A DNA stretch of 64,000 nt, from NCBI GenBank assembly GCA_964016985.1, contig OZ024834.1, positions 85,059,723 through 85,123,722 on the forward strand. Reading direction: 5' to 3'. Below, in pieces: positions 30,640 through 43,500 of the stretch. Every line of letters starts with the position of its first letter. Within the stretch, counting starts at the first letter, position 1. Source of the DNA: Anodontia alba (Eukaryota > Mollusca > Bivalvia > Lucinida > Lucinidae). Made by a program: the position numbers and the translations under genes. The notes beneath the pieces were generated by a model. The model searched no databases. It had not been told where the DNA came from and saw only the letters and a list, made by a program, of their open reading frames with translations.

Positions 30640-33560
30640 CATCCAGAGCCACACTCAGTCAGCAAATATATGAATAAAACCATGAGCCACACTACCTGAG
30701 TCACCAACCAGTCGAATAAAACACATGTGCCACACTTAGTCAGCAACCAGTCGAATAAACATCCTAAGCCAGACTTAGTCAGCAACCAGTCGAATTAACA
30801 CAATGAGCCACAATAAGTCAGCAACCAGTCAAATAAGCATCCTGAGACATACCAACAGTCAGCAACCAGTTGAATAACATCCTGAGCCATACTAACAGTC
30901 AGCAACCAGTCAAATAACATCCTGAGCCATACTAACAGTCAGCAACCAGTCAACTAAACACCCTGAGCCATACTAACAGTCACAAACTAGTCGAATAAAC
31001 TTAGCCATACTAAGTCATTAACCAGTCAAATAAACACCATGTCATACTAACAGCAACCAGTCGAGTAAACATCCTGAGCCATACAGTCAGCAACCAGTTG
31101 AATAAACACCCTGAGTCATACTAACAGTCAGCAACCAGTTGAATAAACACCCCGAGCCATACTAACAGTCAGCAACCAGTCAAGTAAACACCCTGAGACA
31201 TACAAACAGTCAGCAACCAGTTGAATAAACACCCTGAGCCATACTAACAGTCAGTAACCAGTTGAATAAACACCCTGAGCCATACTAACAGTCAGCAACC
31301 AGTTGAATAAACACCCTGAGCCATACTAACAGTCAGCAACCAGTCGAATAAACACCCTGAGCCATACTAACAGTCAGTAACCAGTTGAATAAACACCCTG
31401 AGCCATACTAACAGTCAGCAACCAGTTGAATAAACACCCTGAGCCATACTAACAGTCAGTAACCAGTTGAATAAACACCCTGACCCATACTTACAGTCAG
31501 TAACCAGTCAAGTAGACACACTGAGCCATACTAACAGTCAGCAAACAGTCGAATAAACAACCTGAGCCACACTAAGTCAGCAACCAGTCAAATAAACACC
31601 CTAAACCACACTAACACAGCAACCAGTCGAATAGCCACCCTCAGTCACACTAACAGTCAGCAACCAGTAGAATAAACATCTTGAGCCATACAAAGTCATT
31701 AACCAGTTGAATAAACACCCTGTCATACTAACAGTCAGCAACCAGTCAAATAAAAACACTGAGCCATACAAACAGTCAGTAACCAGTTGAATAAACATCC
31801 TGAGTCATACTAACAGTCAGTAATCAGTCAAGTAGACACACTGAGCTATACTAACAGTCAGCAACCAGTCGAATAAACACCCTGAGCCATACTGACAGTC
31901 AGCAACCAGTTGAATAAACAACCCAAGCCATACTAACAGTCAGTAATCAGTCAAGCAGACACACCGAGCCATACTTACAGTCAGCAACCAGTCGAATAAA
32001 CACCCTGAGCCATACTTACAGTCAGCAACCATTCAAGTAGACACACTGAGCCATATTAACAGTAAGCAACCAGTCAAGTAGACGCACTGAGCCATACTAA
32101 CAGTCAGCAACTAGTCGAATAAACACCCTGAGCCATACTTACAGTCAGCAACCAGTCAAGTAGACACACTGAGCCATACTAACAGTAAGCAACCAGTTGA
32201 ATAAACAACCTGAGCCATACTAACAGTCAGCAACCAGTTGAATAAACACCCTGACCCATACTAACAGTCAGCAACCAGTTGAATAAACACCCTGAGCCAC
32301 ACTAACAGTCAGCAACCAGTCAAGTAGACACACTGTGCCATACTAACAGTCAGCAACCAGTCAAGCAGACACACCGAGCCATACTAACAGTCAGCAACCA
32401 GTCAAGTAGACACGCTGAGCCATACTAATAGTCAGCAACAAATCAAGTAGACATACTGAGCCTACTAACAGTCAGCAACCAGTCAAGTAGACACACTGAG
32501 CCATACTAACAGTCAGCAACCAGTCGAATAAACATTATGAGTTCTACTAACAGTCAGCAACCAGTCAAGTAGACACCGTGAGCCATACTAACAGTCAGCA
32601 ACCGGTCAAGCAGACACATTGAGCCATACTTACAGTCAGCAACCAGTCAAGTAGACACCCTGAGCCAAACTTACATTCGGCAACCAGACAAGTATACACA
32701 CTGAGCCATACTAACAGTCAGCAACCAGTCGAATAAACACCCTGAGCCATACTAACAGTCAGCAACCAGTCGAATAAACACCCTGAGCCATACTAACAGT
32801 CAGCAACCAGTCAAGTAGACACACTGAGACATACTAAGTCAGCAACCAGTCAAGTAGACACACTGAGCTATACTAACAGTCAGCAACCAGTCAAGTAGAC
32901 ACACTGAGCCAAACTAACAGTCAGCAACCAGTCGAATAAACAACCTTAGCCATACTAACAGTCAGCAACCAGTTGAATAAACACCCTGAGCCATACTAAC
33001 AGTCAGCAACCAGTCAAGTAGACACACTGAGCCATACTAACAGTAAGAAAACAGTCCAATAAACAACCTTAGCCATACTAACAGTCAGCAACCAGTCAAG
33101 TAGACACACTGAGCCATACTAACAGTAAGCAAACAGTCCAATAAACAACCTGAGCCATACTAAGTCAGCAACCAGTTGAATAAACACCCTGAACCCCACA
33201 CTAACAGTCAGCAACCAGTCTAATAAACAACTTGAGCTACACTAAGTCAGCAACCAGTCGAATAAACACCCTAAACTACACTAACACGGCAACCAGTCAA
33301 ATAGCCACCCTCAGCCACACTAACAGTCAGCAACCAATAGAATAAACATCCTGAGCCACACTAACTCAGTAAGCAACCAGTCGATAGACACCTACAGCCA
33401 CACTAACAGTTAGCAACCAGTCGAATAGCCACCCTCAGCCATACTAACAGTCAGCAACCAATAGAATAAACATCCTGAGCCACACTAACTCAGTAAGCAA
33501 CCAGTCGATAGACACCTACAGCCACACTAACAGTCAGCAACCAGTCAAATAAATTAAAGC
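30640..33560. repeat. 41-bp tandem satellite
   Basis: About 70 copies of a 41-bp unit (CAACCAGTCGAATAAACACC, CTGAGCCATACTAACAGTCAG). Two main subtypes are interspersed: GTCGAATAAACACCCTGAG and GTCAAGTAGACACACTGAG. The edges carry more divergent or length-altered units (30640-30850 and 33290-33560). No spacers, so this is not a CRISPR array. The open frame at 31601-31798 (minus) is a by-product. Confidence 0.96.
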
Positions 33561-33585
33561 ACATCTATCGTTATCATGCAGTATC

Positions 33586-33920
33586 TTTGTGTTGAGGTTT
33601 TACAGCCCAGTCAAACCCAATGGGGTCATGGCAAGCATGGTCAGTTTACCTAACCACACTTAAAACTGGGCAGGCTTAGTCCTCTTAGTGGTTAACCAGT
33701 ATTGTGCACATTCTTTCGCCAGAAACAGACAACTGCCCTTCTTAAATCAACGGAAGTGAGAGAATGACCATAGAAAATATTTCATGATCGATCTCCACGA
33801 AAGAATGTTGTCGACCCGGCTGTTGGGGGGGGGGAGGGGGGGGTGGGGGGAGGGCGGGTCGAACCTGCCAGCTCCTTATCATCAGTTGGACGCACATCCA
33901 ACTGAGCCACGGAGGCTGGC
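33586..33920 (-). mobile_element. SINE with perfect 13-bp target duplication
   Basis: ATCATGCAGTATC at 33573-33585 and 33921-33933. Full-length head with A box (TGGCTCAGTTGG). A poly-G-rich expansion (33823-33858) sits between body and head. It is inserted at the very end of the 41-bp satellite. Confidence 0.9.
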
Positions 33921-34016
33921 ATCATGCAGTATCAATCTATTAGAACCAGCTCCCTTTGTTTAAGTTGGCTGCGTCAAGTCATGGTCATGTCGAGTCGGTC
34001 TGTTAACCCATTATAG

Positions 34017-34220
34017 TCTGGAGACCCCTAAAAGGGTAATAGGCAAACAGTGCAGACCCAGATCAGATGCCGCAGAATGTGGCGTCTGATCAGGGTCGCC
34101 ACTGTTCGCAAATAGTTCAACCAATTTTCTCTAGGAATAGACACATCACAAAGACTGAAATACCTAAAATTAGAGTATTCCAATATATAGTGTGGGAGAG
34201 TTCATTCAGTCTACAATGGA
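34017..34220. mobile_element. Family N MITE, copy 1 (TTAA-flanked)
   Basis: TTAA at 34013-34016 and 34221-34224. Ends CCCATTATAGTCTGGAGACC and, on the opposite strand, TCCATTGTAGACTG. Core 1 with ATGCCGC inner arms at 34042-34109. Confidence 0.78.
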
Positions 34221-34293
34221 TTAACATGCTCATTTATCCATAGACTGGCTCCAGTCTCCAATGATGAAATATGTTTTCTTATAATCCTGTTAA

Positions 34294-34499
34294 CCCTTGT
34301 CCTGCTGAATAAATTAAGATGCCACACCCTTTTCAAATTTTCAGCCAGTCAGATTACTTGATTCAGATTTTTGATATAAATTCACATACTGAATGGCAAA
34401 CAGTGCAGATCTAGATCAGTTGGCTTTTTAGAAGCCAACTGATCTGGATCTACACAGTTTGCAAATGCAGTGTTTATCCAGGTTCAGCAGGACACGGGT
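34294..34499. mobile_element. Family C MITE, copy 3, inserted in a family R remnant
   Basis: Left TTAA at 34290-34293; the right flank has decayed to TCAA. Immediately left lies the first 47 bp of a family R element (34243-34289), whose right half is missing. Confidence 0.78.
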
Positions 34500-34515
34500 C
34501 AAGGTGTCCAAAATT

Positions 34516-34757
34516 GATGTGTTGGGGTTTAACGACACGATACGTCAACCTTTGTAGGTCATTTTGTGTCGTCTCCCAGAGAAAAGGAGAAAAGAGATAG
34601 TAGAGGAGATGAAAGAGGAACAGGGAAGAAAGGGGAACAGGAATGAAAGTGAAGAAACAGAATAAATAAATACATTCCCCCTCTACCCTTACCTGCTACT
34701 AGGATAGCAGGACTTGCTCAACTGTAAGCCAATATCAGTTGGACGCCCCGGTGACAT
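34516..34757 (-). mobile_element. SINE-like family X, copy 2
   Basis: Closely matches 7141-7392: GTTGGGGTTTAACGACACG at one end, CCAGAGAAAAGGAGAAAAGA in the middle, GTTGGACGCCCCGGTGACAT at the other. No target duplication was visible. Confidence 0.75.
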
Positions 34758-34919
34758 AAGATACACGACACCTTCTCACCACCCGACCACCCCAGATATT
34801 TAGGGAAAATACTGATGCCAGGTCACGCATTTTATTGTGGCTAATGAGGCAACTAATGAATATACAATATACCATTATTTTAAAGAAGATGGAAAAGACA
34901 TTATTAAATCATCCCCATT

Positions 34920-35200
34920 TGCCTCCTGACCTGGCGCTATGATTAACCCTCAGTGTCTCGAACTATTCATGTAGCGAACAAATTTCCATGGTCCCAAAGG
35001 TGTTCAGTCACTGAAGTTCAAATGTACCTCTTTGACCTTGACCACTCTCTGGGCATATTCAGCAGACGGCAAAGTGATATTTTTCTTATAATAGGCTTTG
35101 ACATTTCATGCAAATTGTCTCCTAAAAAAAAAAAAAAAAAAAAAAAAAAAAGAAATATTTCAATCTATTGTCTGCTGAAGATTTTACCCAGAGTGATAAA
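34920..35200. mobile_element. Family G half-element and family F3 copy
   Basis: 34920-35032 is the terminal half of an inverted family G copy (TGAACACC...TTTGGGACCATGGAAATTTG read on the minus strand). 35036-35200 is a family F3 copy with CCACTCTCTGGGCATATTCA and TTTTACCCAGAGTGATAAAC ends and a poly-A in place of its right palindrome arm. Confidence 0.6.
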
Positions 35201-35283
35201 CTTTAAAGAGAAAGAAGACAACATTTCAATACTTTAATGATGAAAAAAGTTATGTGTAATAGCAATGCTTAGTGACATGGTTA

Positions 35284-35988
35284 TAGTCAAACCTCAATAG
35301 CTTAACATCTTTGGGATCATGGAAATTTGTTCCAGATATGGGTAGTTTGAGCCACTGAAAGGTAACCATAGTGCCAGATTAGAAGACAAACTGGAAAATA
35401 TGGATATCTTTTCAATCTTCTATATATATATAATAGTATTTTGAGTGTACTCATTAGAATAGCCTTGATACACAACATACATTTTCATGATAAAATCGGA
35501 AAAATTCTTAATTGTACCTTGGACCCAACATACACGGGGTATTATTAGGTCCGAGACTGTACCTAAACATTTTGTTTTCTTGAGCTGTCTGAAGAAATTC
35601 CTTGGGACTCAAAAACGAATCCAAATTAGCCACAATAAACAAGTTTGTGTTGAGGTTTTACGGCCCAGTCAACTCAATGGGGTCATGTCGAGCGTGGTCA
35701 GTTTACCTAACCACACGTTTACTGGGCAGGCTTAGTCCTCCAAGCGGTTAACCAGTATTGTGCACATTCTTTCACCAGAAACTGACAACTGCCCTTCTTG
35801 AATCAGCGGAAGGGAGAGAATGACCGTAGAAAATATTTCATGATCAATCTCCACGAAAGAATGTTGCCAACCTCGGCGGGGGTCGAACCCGCGACCTCCT
35901 GGTCTCCAGTCGGACGCGCATCCAACTGCGCCACCGAGGCCGGCACAATAAACAAGTCAAAGATGTTCGAGTCATTGAGGTTTTTCTG
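35284..35988. mobile_element. Family G MITE, copy 3, split by a SINE
   Basis: Left end AGTCAAACCTCAATAGCTTA; right end TTCGAGTCATTGAGG...CTG followed by TA (35989-35990). Without the SINE it is about 390 bp, similar to other family G copies. The central palindrome has lost most of its right arm. Confidence 0.8.
35645..35943 (-). mobile_element. Reference-quality SINE, 299 bp, perfect 14-bp target duplication
   Basis: CACAATAAACAAGT at 35631-35644 and 35944-35957. On the minus strand it reads GCCGGCCTCGGTGGCGCAGT, A box, B box (GGGTTCGACCCC), the conserved body (ATCATGAAATATTTTCTACG; CTGATTCAAGAAGGGCAGTT; GTGCACAATACTGGTTAACC), and the tail GGCCGTAAAACCTCAACACA ending in AAA. It is transcribed by Pol III by family analogy and mobilised by a LINE in trans. 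Confidence 0.93.
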
Positions 35989-36135
35989 TATTCTGAACAA
36001 AAGCTACATTCTAAATAAATCATTTGTAATTACTAAAATAAATTGACCATCTGGTTCCCTCATACACACCCACTCCAGAGTTATTATCCTTTTGCTTATC
36101 TCTTTTTCAAATGCTTTTTTTAGTTTTATGAAATA

Positions 36136-36436
36136 CTGTCGCCTTTCTTTATCTCGAATAACTGCTTGTTTTAAAGTGAAAATCTGGTCCCTGTTTTAAC
36201 ATGGAAATTCAAAAACAGGTAACTAATTATTATGGAAAAGAGGAGAAATTATTTCTCTTTTCCACAACATTTTCAATATATCTCTAACTTTAGGAGTCAA
36301 ATTACATATTCATTGGTAAAATGTGGTTGTTCGATATATTTTTTCCCTCATTACTGCAAATCTGAATTGTCGAAGTATGGATATTTCCAAGTAATTCAGA
36401 GAGTCTCTTGGACTTTGAGATAATGAGAGTCAATTG
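36136..36436. mobile_element. Family K MITE, copy 2
   Basis: TA at 36134-36135 and 36437-36438. Ends CTGTCGCCTTTCTTTATCTC / CAATTGACTCTCATTATCTC. The palindrome 'ggaaaagaggagaaattatttctcttttcc' is at the centre. Confidence 0.78.
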
Positions 36437-36464
36437 TATTTTCAAAGAATTATTTCGGTAAAAT

Positions 36465-36768
36465 TGTTTATGTTGAGGTTTTACGGCCCAGTCAATCCAA
36501 TGGGGTCATGTCGAGCGTGGTCAGTTTACCTAACCACACGTTTACTGGGCAGGCTTAGTCCTCTAAGCGGTTAACCAGTATTGTGCACATTCTTTCGCCA
36601 GAAACTGACAACTGCCCTTCTTGAATCAGCCAAGGGAGAGAATGACCACAGAAAATATTTCATGATCAATCTCCACAAAAGAATGTTGCCGACCTCAGCG
36701 GGGGTTGAACCCGCGACCTCCTGTCTCCAGTCCGACGGCGCATCCAACTGAGCCACCGAGGACGGCCC
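36465..36768 (-). mobile_element. SINE, full length, with target duplication
   Basis: Flanks TATTTCGGTAAAAT (36451) and TATTTAGGTAAAAA (36769) match at 12 of 14. Head, body and tail are all present. Confidence 0.85.
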
Positions 36769-37108
36769 TATTTAGGTAAAAATTTACAATCTCAATCAAA
36801 GGTTATACTGACTTTTGAGCCAACATTATCTCACACACGACAGCCACAATTCTATCTTTCCACATCATAACATACATGTACCTGAAATGAATCCTGTACA
36901 AGATAAACTATTAACATAATGAGGTACTAAAAATAATGATAAGAGCTGTCGCAGGACAGGGTAACTCACTTGAATCACGCTTTGCCTCTAAAAACTTTAA
37001 CAGTCAAGGTCACTCATGTTGGTTGGGAGGGTACAGCACAGAACTTCAGACCAGTATCTAACATCAGGGCAAATATGAACTACTTCCATCCAGAGGTTCT
37101 GAAAGGAG

Positions 37109-37369
37109 TTTTTTTGTGTCAAGCGTGGTCAGTTTACCTAAACAGACATTTACTGGGCAGTCCTCCAAGCGGTTAACTAGTATTGTGCACATTCTTTCGC
37201 CAGAAACTGACAACTGCCCTTCTTGAATCAGCGGAAGGGAGAGAATGACCATAGAAATATTTCACGATCAATCTCCACAAACGAATGTTGCCGACCTCGG
37301 CGGGGGTTGAACCCGTGACCTCCTGGTCTCCAGTCGGACGGCGCATCCAACTGAGCCACCAAGGCCGGC
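37109..37369 (-). mobile_element. SINE with shortened 3' tail
   Basis: TTCTGAAAGGAG / TTCTGACAGGAG flank it (37097-37108 and 37370-37381). The head is intact, but the 3' GGCCGTAAAACC tail is missing and the element ends in a T/A run after GACCACGCTTGAC. Confidence 0.82.
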
Positions 37370-37416
37370 TTCTGACAGGAGATACAGCTTTTTAAAAACA
37401 TTAACCAAAAACTTAA

Positions 37417-37638
37417 CCCATTGTAGTCGGGAGACCCCTAAAAGGGTAATTGGCAAATAGTGCAGACCCAGATCAGACGCCACAGAATGCGGCATCTGAT
37501 CAGTGTCTTCACTGTTTGCAAATAGTCTATCCATTTTTCTCTAGGAATATCTAAATCTCTTAGCCAGATGTACCTAAAATTGAAAATGGACTCTTCCAAT
37601 ATACATGTATAGTGTGGGTGAGTCTAGTCTACAATGGG
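37417..37638. mobile_element. Family N MITE, copy 2
   Basis: TTAA at 37413-37416; the right flank reads TTGA. Ends CCCATTGTAGTCGGGAGACC / CCCATTGTAGACTAGAC. Core 1 at about 37451-37519. Confidence 0.77.
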
Positions 37639-37842
37639 TTGAACCAACACTGTGTTGACTGATATAGCCCTACCTGTAGTACAGGTGAGCTAAAAATGTG
37701 AATCGCAAATCACAAGCAACTTTTTCACATAACATAGACAAAACTCAAGTCTTCACTTTTAATCAGGTTACCAAAAGGCTGCATATATTTGTTACTTTGG
37801 ACGATATGGATTCTGATGATAAGATACACTTCCAACTACATA

Positions 37843-38077
37843 CACTGGAACCTTTTCATAAGACAGTTCATTATAAGACAGTTTCAGATATAAAATGGTT
37901 TAAAGGTGGATCCCGAAAGTTTTGCATCCAAACAAAAATGTATAGATTATACAGAAAAATGACCATAAATGGACATTTTTCTGTATAATCTAGACTATTT
38001 TGTTTGGATACAACAGGGTTGTATAGCTTTTGTTTTTGCTTTACATCCCAGAAATAGTGTTATAAAAGGTTATGGTG
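37843..38077. mobile_element. Family BB MITE, copy 1 (TA-flanked)
   Basis: Ends CACTGGAACCTTTTCATAAG and, on the opposite strand, CACCATAACCTTTTATAACAC; TA on both sides. The centre is a palindrome 'tatacagaaaaatgaccata...'. Copy 2 at 58942-59143. The open frame at 37698-37988 overlaps it and is not coding. Confidence 0.75.
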
Positions 38078-38194
38078 TATACTATAGTAGGATTTTTCAT
38101 TGAGCAGTGGGGCTCAACTGTAAGGTGGAAGTGAATTTTGCAGTTGATAAATGGCATTTTTTTTCCCCTAAGAAAATAGGACTTGATATTTGAT

Positions 38195-38388
38195 TGTTTG
38201 TTTGAGGTTTTATGGCCCAGTCAACCTGATGGGGCCATGTCGAGCGCGGTCAGTTTACCTAACCACACTTTTACTGGGCAGGCTTAGTCTTCCAAGTGGT
38301 TAACCAGTATTGTGTGCATGCTTTCGCCAGAAACTGACAGCTGCCCTTCTTGAATCAGCGAAAGGCAGAGAATGACCGCAGAAAATAT
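38195..38388 (-). mobile_element. Headless SINE with perfect 15-bp target duplication
   Basis: GACTTGATATTTGAT at 38180-38194 and 38389-38403. Only the body and 3' tail are present; the tRNA-like head is absent although the duplication is intact, so the copy was truncated during insertion. Confidence 0.9.
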
Positions 38389-38640
38389 GACTTGATATTT
38401 GATACTGTCTCGCCAAGATCAGCTCATGCATATTGTTTGCTTGCAAGACCAACTTAGAAAATTCAAATGAAGTGACAAGCTCTATTTTACCGAAAATAAG
38501 TACTTACTAGTCTAGTGCATAACGTCACTTTATCTGCTAGAAAGGTGCAGCTTTTACATAGGGTTATATGGAGTATCAAGTTGCAAGTCTGTCAAAGTTA
38601 CAATGCTGAAGACCATGACCCCAAGTATTTGGAAGAAAGA

Positions 38641-40532
38641 ACAAGAATTCCGCTGAAGGCGTCATCGCACCTGCTGGCGCAAAAGTCACAGGAGCCTCAA
38701 TCAGAATGTGGTTATTAAATAAGTTTATTTCATTCTTAGCAGTGCTTACTTGGAAAACTGGGTTGAAAAAAATGTAGACAAAGTGCCTAGTGGGGCACAT
38801 ATATTCCAGGCCAGTCCCATTCCCTCTAATGGCTATATCTTCAGCACTGACTTTTCGTATCATACAGCCCAATGATAATGGAACGTTGACGTAAAATGTG
38901 TAAAAGTCACTGGAGCATGAAATATAGGTCAAGGTCATGGGTCAAGGTACTGCTAATTCAGTTCATCAAGGAGAAGCACAATGCAAGGTATGGTGGTTGT
39001 AGGCCTTATAGTTGAGGATTTATCAAACATCAAAGTAAAATGTGTCAAATATAGGTCAAGGTCACTGGGTCAAGGTACCTGCCAAGCCAGGGCAATGAGG
39101 TGAAGCACTATGCAAGGTTTAGTGGTTGTAGGTCTTATATTTGAGGAGATACCGAACATCAATATAAAATGTGTCAAAGTCACTGGAGTGCACAATATAG
39201 GTCAAGGTCACCAGGTCAAGGTACCTGTCGAGTCAGTACATCGAGAAGAAGTGCTATATAAGGTTTGGTGGTTGAAGGCCTTACAGTTGAGGACATATGG
39301 AAAGGTGACGTAAAAGGTGTAAAAGTCAATGGAGCGTGAAATATAGGTCAAGGTCACCCAGTCAAGGTATCTGCTAAGTCAGTACATTGAGGAGAAGCAC
39401 TTTGCAAGGTTTGATGGTTGTAGGCCTTATAGTTGAGGAGATATCGAACGTCGACGCAAAATATGTCAAAGTCACTGGAGTGCAAAATATAGGTCAAGGT
39501 CACTGGGTCAAGGTACCTGCCAAGTCTGTACATCTAGAAGAAGCACTATGCAAGGTTTGGTAGTTGTATGCCTTATAGTTGAGAAGATCTGGAATGTCAA
39601 CGTAAATTGTGTCAAAGTCAATGGAGCGCAAAATATAGGTCAAGGTCACTGGGTCAACATATCTGCCAAGTCAGGAGGTCAGGGAGATGTGTCATGCAAG
39701 GAATGATGGTTGTTGTAGAATTGTAGTTGATTAGAGTACTAACTTTGACTAAATGGCGAACTTCAACATAACAGAACTGTTAAGAGACAGACGGACGGAC
39801 GAACTGACAGACGAATGGAAAAGCGGGCACCTATGTCGCAAAGTCGGGAGGTCAGGAAGATATTTCATACAAGGTTTGATGGTTGTTTAGTCTTGTAGTT
39901 GATTAGAATACTAACTTTGACATAAATGTCGAACTTCGACATAACAGAACTGTTAAGAGACGGACAGACGAACAGACAGACAAATGGAAAAGTGGGCACC
40001 TGTGTCGCAAAGTCGGGAGGTCAGGGAGATGTTTCATGCAAAGTTTGATGGTTGTTTAGTCTTGTAGTTGATTAAAATACTAACTTTGACATAAATGTCG
40101 AACTTCGACATAAATGTTGACATACGGACGGACGAATGGACAGACATACAGAAAAGCGGACGCCTATGTTGCAAAAGCAGGAGGTCAGGGAGATGTTTCA
40201 TGCAAGGTTTGATGGTTGTTTAGTCTTGTAGTTGATTAAAATACTAACTTTGACATAAATGTCGAACTTCGACATAAATGTTGACAGTCGGACGGACGAA
40301 TGGACAGACATACGGAAAAGCGGACGCCTATGTTGCAAAGTCAGGAGGTCAGGGAGATGTTTCATGCAAGGTTTGATGGTTGTTTAGTCTTGTAGTTGAT
40401 TAGAATACTAACTTTGACATAAATGTCGAACGTCGACATAAATGTTGACAGACGGACGGACGGACGGACGGACTGACGGACGGACAGAAAATCGGACGCC
40501 TATATCGCATCCTGCTACAAGCAGGTGCGATA
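38641..40532 (+). mobile_element. Pearl/HINE-like element 1 with 146-bp core repeats
   Basis: Begins ACAAGAATTCCGCTGAAGGC. At least five core repeats are spaced exactly 146 bp (gtcaaggtca at 39055, 39201, 39347, 39493, 39639). Then come repeated 'cataaatgtcgaacttcgac' blocks, an ACGG microsatellite (40452-40490), and a 3' hairpin CCTGCTACAAGCAGG followed by TGCGATA. This order (left flank, core tandem, tetranucleotide run, 3' hairpin) matches the bivalve pearl elements and Helentron-associated HINEs. No Rep/helicase gene is present, so it is non-autonomous. Confidence 0.85.
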
Positions 40533-43500
40533 ACAAGAGGCCCACGGGCCACGGTTCGCTCACCTGAGTGACATAACCACTGCAGACATGCAGATGTTAT
40601 GCAACATTTTTCCAATCCTATCATCGCAACTAATGAAATATCATTTGAGCAGTTCTTAGTTTTGAAGAAGAATATATGGGCCTGACAGTCAATGGAGCAT
40701 GATCATTTGAATAAACTATCAATCACATTTCAACAGAAGGATCAATGTGAAATTTGATGGAAATTGGCTAAGTGGTTTCTGAAGAATCATAATTTTATAC
40801 ATGTAAACAGTGGCACAGTGGCAGGGAAATATAATAAATACAAGAATTCCGCGGAAGGCGTCATCGCACCTGCTGGGGCAAAAGTCACAGGAGCCACAAT
40901 CAGAACGTGGTTATTAAATAAGTTTATTTCATTCTTAGCAGTGCTTACTTGGACAACTGGGTTGAAAAAAATGTAGACAAAGTGCCCAGTGGGGCACCGG
41001 GCCAGTCCCATTCCCTCTAATGGCTATATCTTCAGCACTGACTTTTCGTATCATACATGATACAGCCCAATGATAATGGAACATTGACGTAAAATTTGTA
41101 AAAGTCACTGAAGCATGAAATATAGGTCAAGGTCATGGGTCAAGGTACCTGCTAATTCAGTACATCAAGGAGAAGCACAATGCAAGGTATGGTGGTTGTA
41201 GGCCTTATAGTTGAGGAGTTATCAAACATCAACGTAAAATGTGTCAAATATAGGTCAAGGTCACCGGGTCAAGGTACCTGCCAAGCCAGTGGAATGAGGT
41301 GAAGCACTATGCAAGGTTTAGTGGTTGTAGGTCTTATATTTGAGGAGATACCGAACATCAACATAAAATGTGTCAAAGTCACTGGAGTGCACAATATAGG
41401 TCAAGGTCACCAGGTCAAGGTACCTGCCAAGTCAGTAAATCGAGACGAAGTCTATATAAGGTTTGGTGGTTGAAGGCCTTACAGTTGAGGACATATGGAA
41501 GGGTGACGTAAAAGGTGTAAAAGTCAATGGAGCGCGAAATATAGGTCAAGGTCACCCAGTGAAGGTACCTGCAGAGTCTGTACATTGAGGAGAAGCACTA
41601 TGCAAGGTTTGATGGTTGTAGGCCTTACAGTTGAGGAGATATTGAACGTTGACGTAAAATGTGTAAAAGGCACTGGAGCGCAAAATATAGGTCAAGGTCA
41701 CTGGGTCAAGATACCTGCCGAGTCAGTACATCTAGGAGAAGCACTATGCAAGGTTTGGTGGCTAGAGGTCTTACACTTGAGGAGATCTGGAACATTGACG
41801 TAAATTATGTCAAAGTCACTGCAGCCAAAATATAGGTCAAGGTCACCAGGTCAAGGTATCTGCCAAGTCAGTACATTGAGAAGAAGCACTTTGCAAGGTT
41901 TGATGGTTGTAGGCCTTATAGTCGAGGAGATATAGAACGTCGACGCAAAATATGTCAAAGTCACTGGAGCGCAAAATATAGGTCAAGGTCACCGGGTCAA
42001 GGTACCTGCCAAGTCAGTACATCTAGGAGAAGCACTATGCAAGGTTTGGTAGTTGTATGCCTTATAGTTGAGAAGATCTGGAATGTCAACGTAAATTGTG
42101 TCAAAGTCAATGGAGCGCAAAATATAGGTCAAGGTCACTGGGTCAACATACCTGCCAAGTCAGGAGGTCAGGGAGATGTGTCATGCAAGGTATGATGGTT
42201 GTTGTAGAATTGTAGTTGATTAGAATACTAACTTCGACGTAAATGTTGAACTTCGACATAACAGAACTGTTAACAGACAGACGGACGGATGAACGGACAG
42301 ACGAATGGAAAAGCGGGCACCTATGTCGCAAAGTCGGGAGGTCAGGAAGATATTTCATACAAGGTTTGATGGTTGTTTAGTCTTGTAGTTGATTAGAATA
42401 CTAACTTTGACATAAATGTCGAACTTCGACACAACAGAACTGTTAACAGATGGACAGACGGACGGACGAACAGACAGACGAATGGAAAATAGGGCACCTA
42501 TGTCGCAGTCAGGAGGTCAGAGAGATGTTTCATGCAAGGTTTGATTGTTGTTTAGTCTTGTAGTTGATTAAAATACTAACTTTGACATAAATGTCGAACT
42601 TCGACATAAATGTTGACAGACGGACGGACGAATGGACAGACATACGGAAAAGTGGACGCCTATGTTGCAAAGTCAGGAGGTCAGGGAGATGTTTCATGCA
42701 AGGTTTGATGGTTGTTTAGTCTTGTAGTTGATTAGAATACTAACTTTGACATAAATGTCGAACGTCGACATAAATGTTGACAGACGGACGGACGGACTGA
42801 CGGACGGACAGACGGACGGACGGAAAATCGGACGCCTATATCGCACCCTGCTACAAGCAGGTGCGATAATAAACCAGATGATGGCCATCTTAGATTTCCA
42901 TTCAGAACAATTTTAACTACTGTTGATCTACAAGTCACTTCGATACTTTCAATATAAATGTATATGGTCATTTGTATAAATGGTGAAGCAAATTTGATCT
43001 TGGAGGTAAGAAGGTCAAATGTCAACATAGAACCATCATTTTAGCAATTTTGGTAGATCTCCTGTCCCCTATAATTTGTGCAAAGACTAGGGCCCAGGGA
43101 TTATTTGGTTACGGAGAAGATTTTTAAAGATTTTTACCATATATGGGCATGGCAGCCTTTTTGATCAATGGACCATGCCCATTTTAGCGATCTTTCATTC
43201 TCCTGCCCAAGGAGGCTCCGCATGAAATTTGAGCAACAATGGCCTGGAGGCTTCAGAGGAAATGCCATTTTTTCCATACAAATGTATGGGGCCCATACAA
43301 ATGAATACAGAAGCAAACTTGACCTCGCCGTAAAAAGGTTAAATGTCAATGTATGACAATTATTTTAGCAACTTTGGTAGACCGCCCGTTCCAGATGATA
43401 TATGCAAAGATTCAGCCACAAGCCATCCTCGGTTTTGGAGAACAAGATTTTTAAAGGTTTTTCCCATACAAATGCATAGGGAAGCAAACTTGACCTTGCC

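Noticed and set aside
30640..33560. CRISPR array
   Set aside because: Units follow one another with no spacers and the DNA is eukaryotic.
40452..40490. ACGG microsatellite as an independent feature
   Set aside because: Part of the pearl/HINE-like architecture and present at the same place in element 2.
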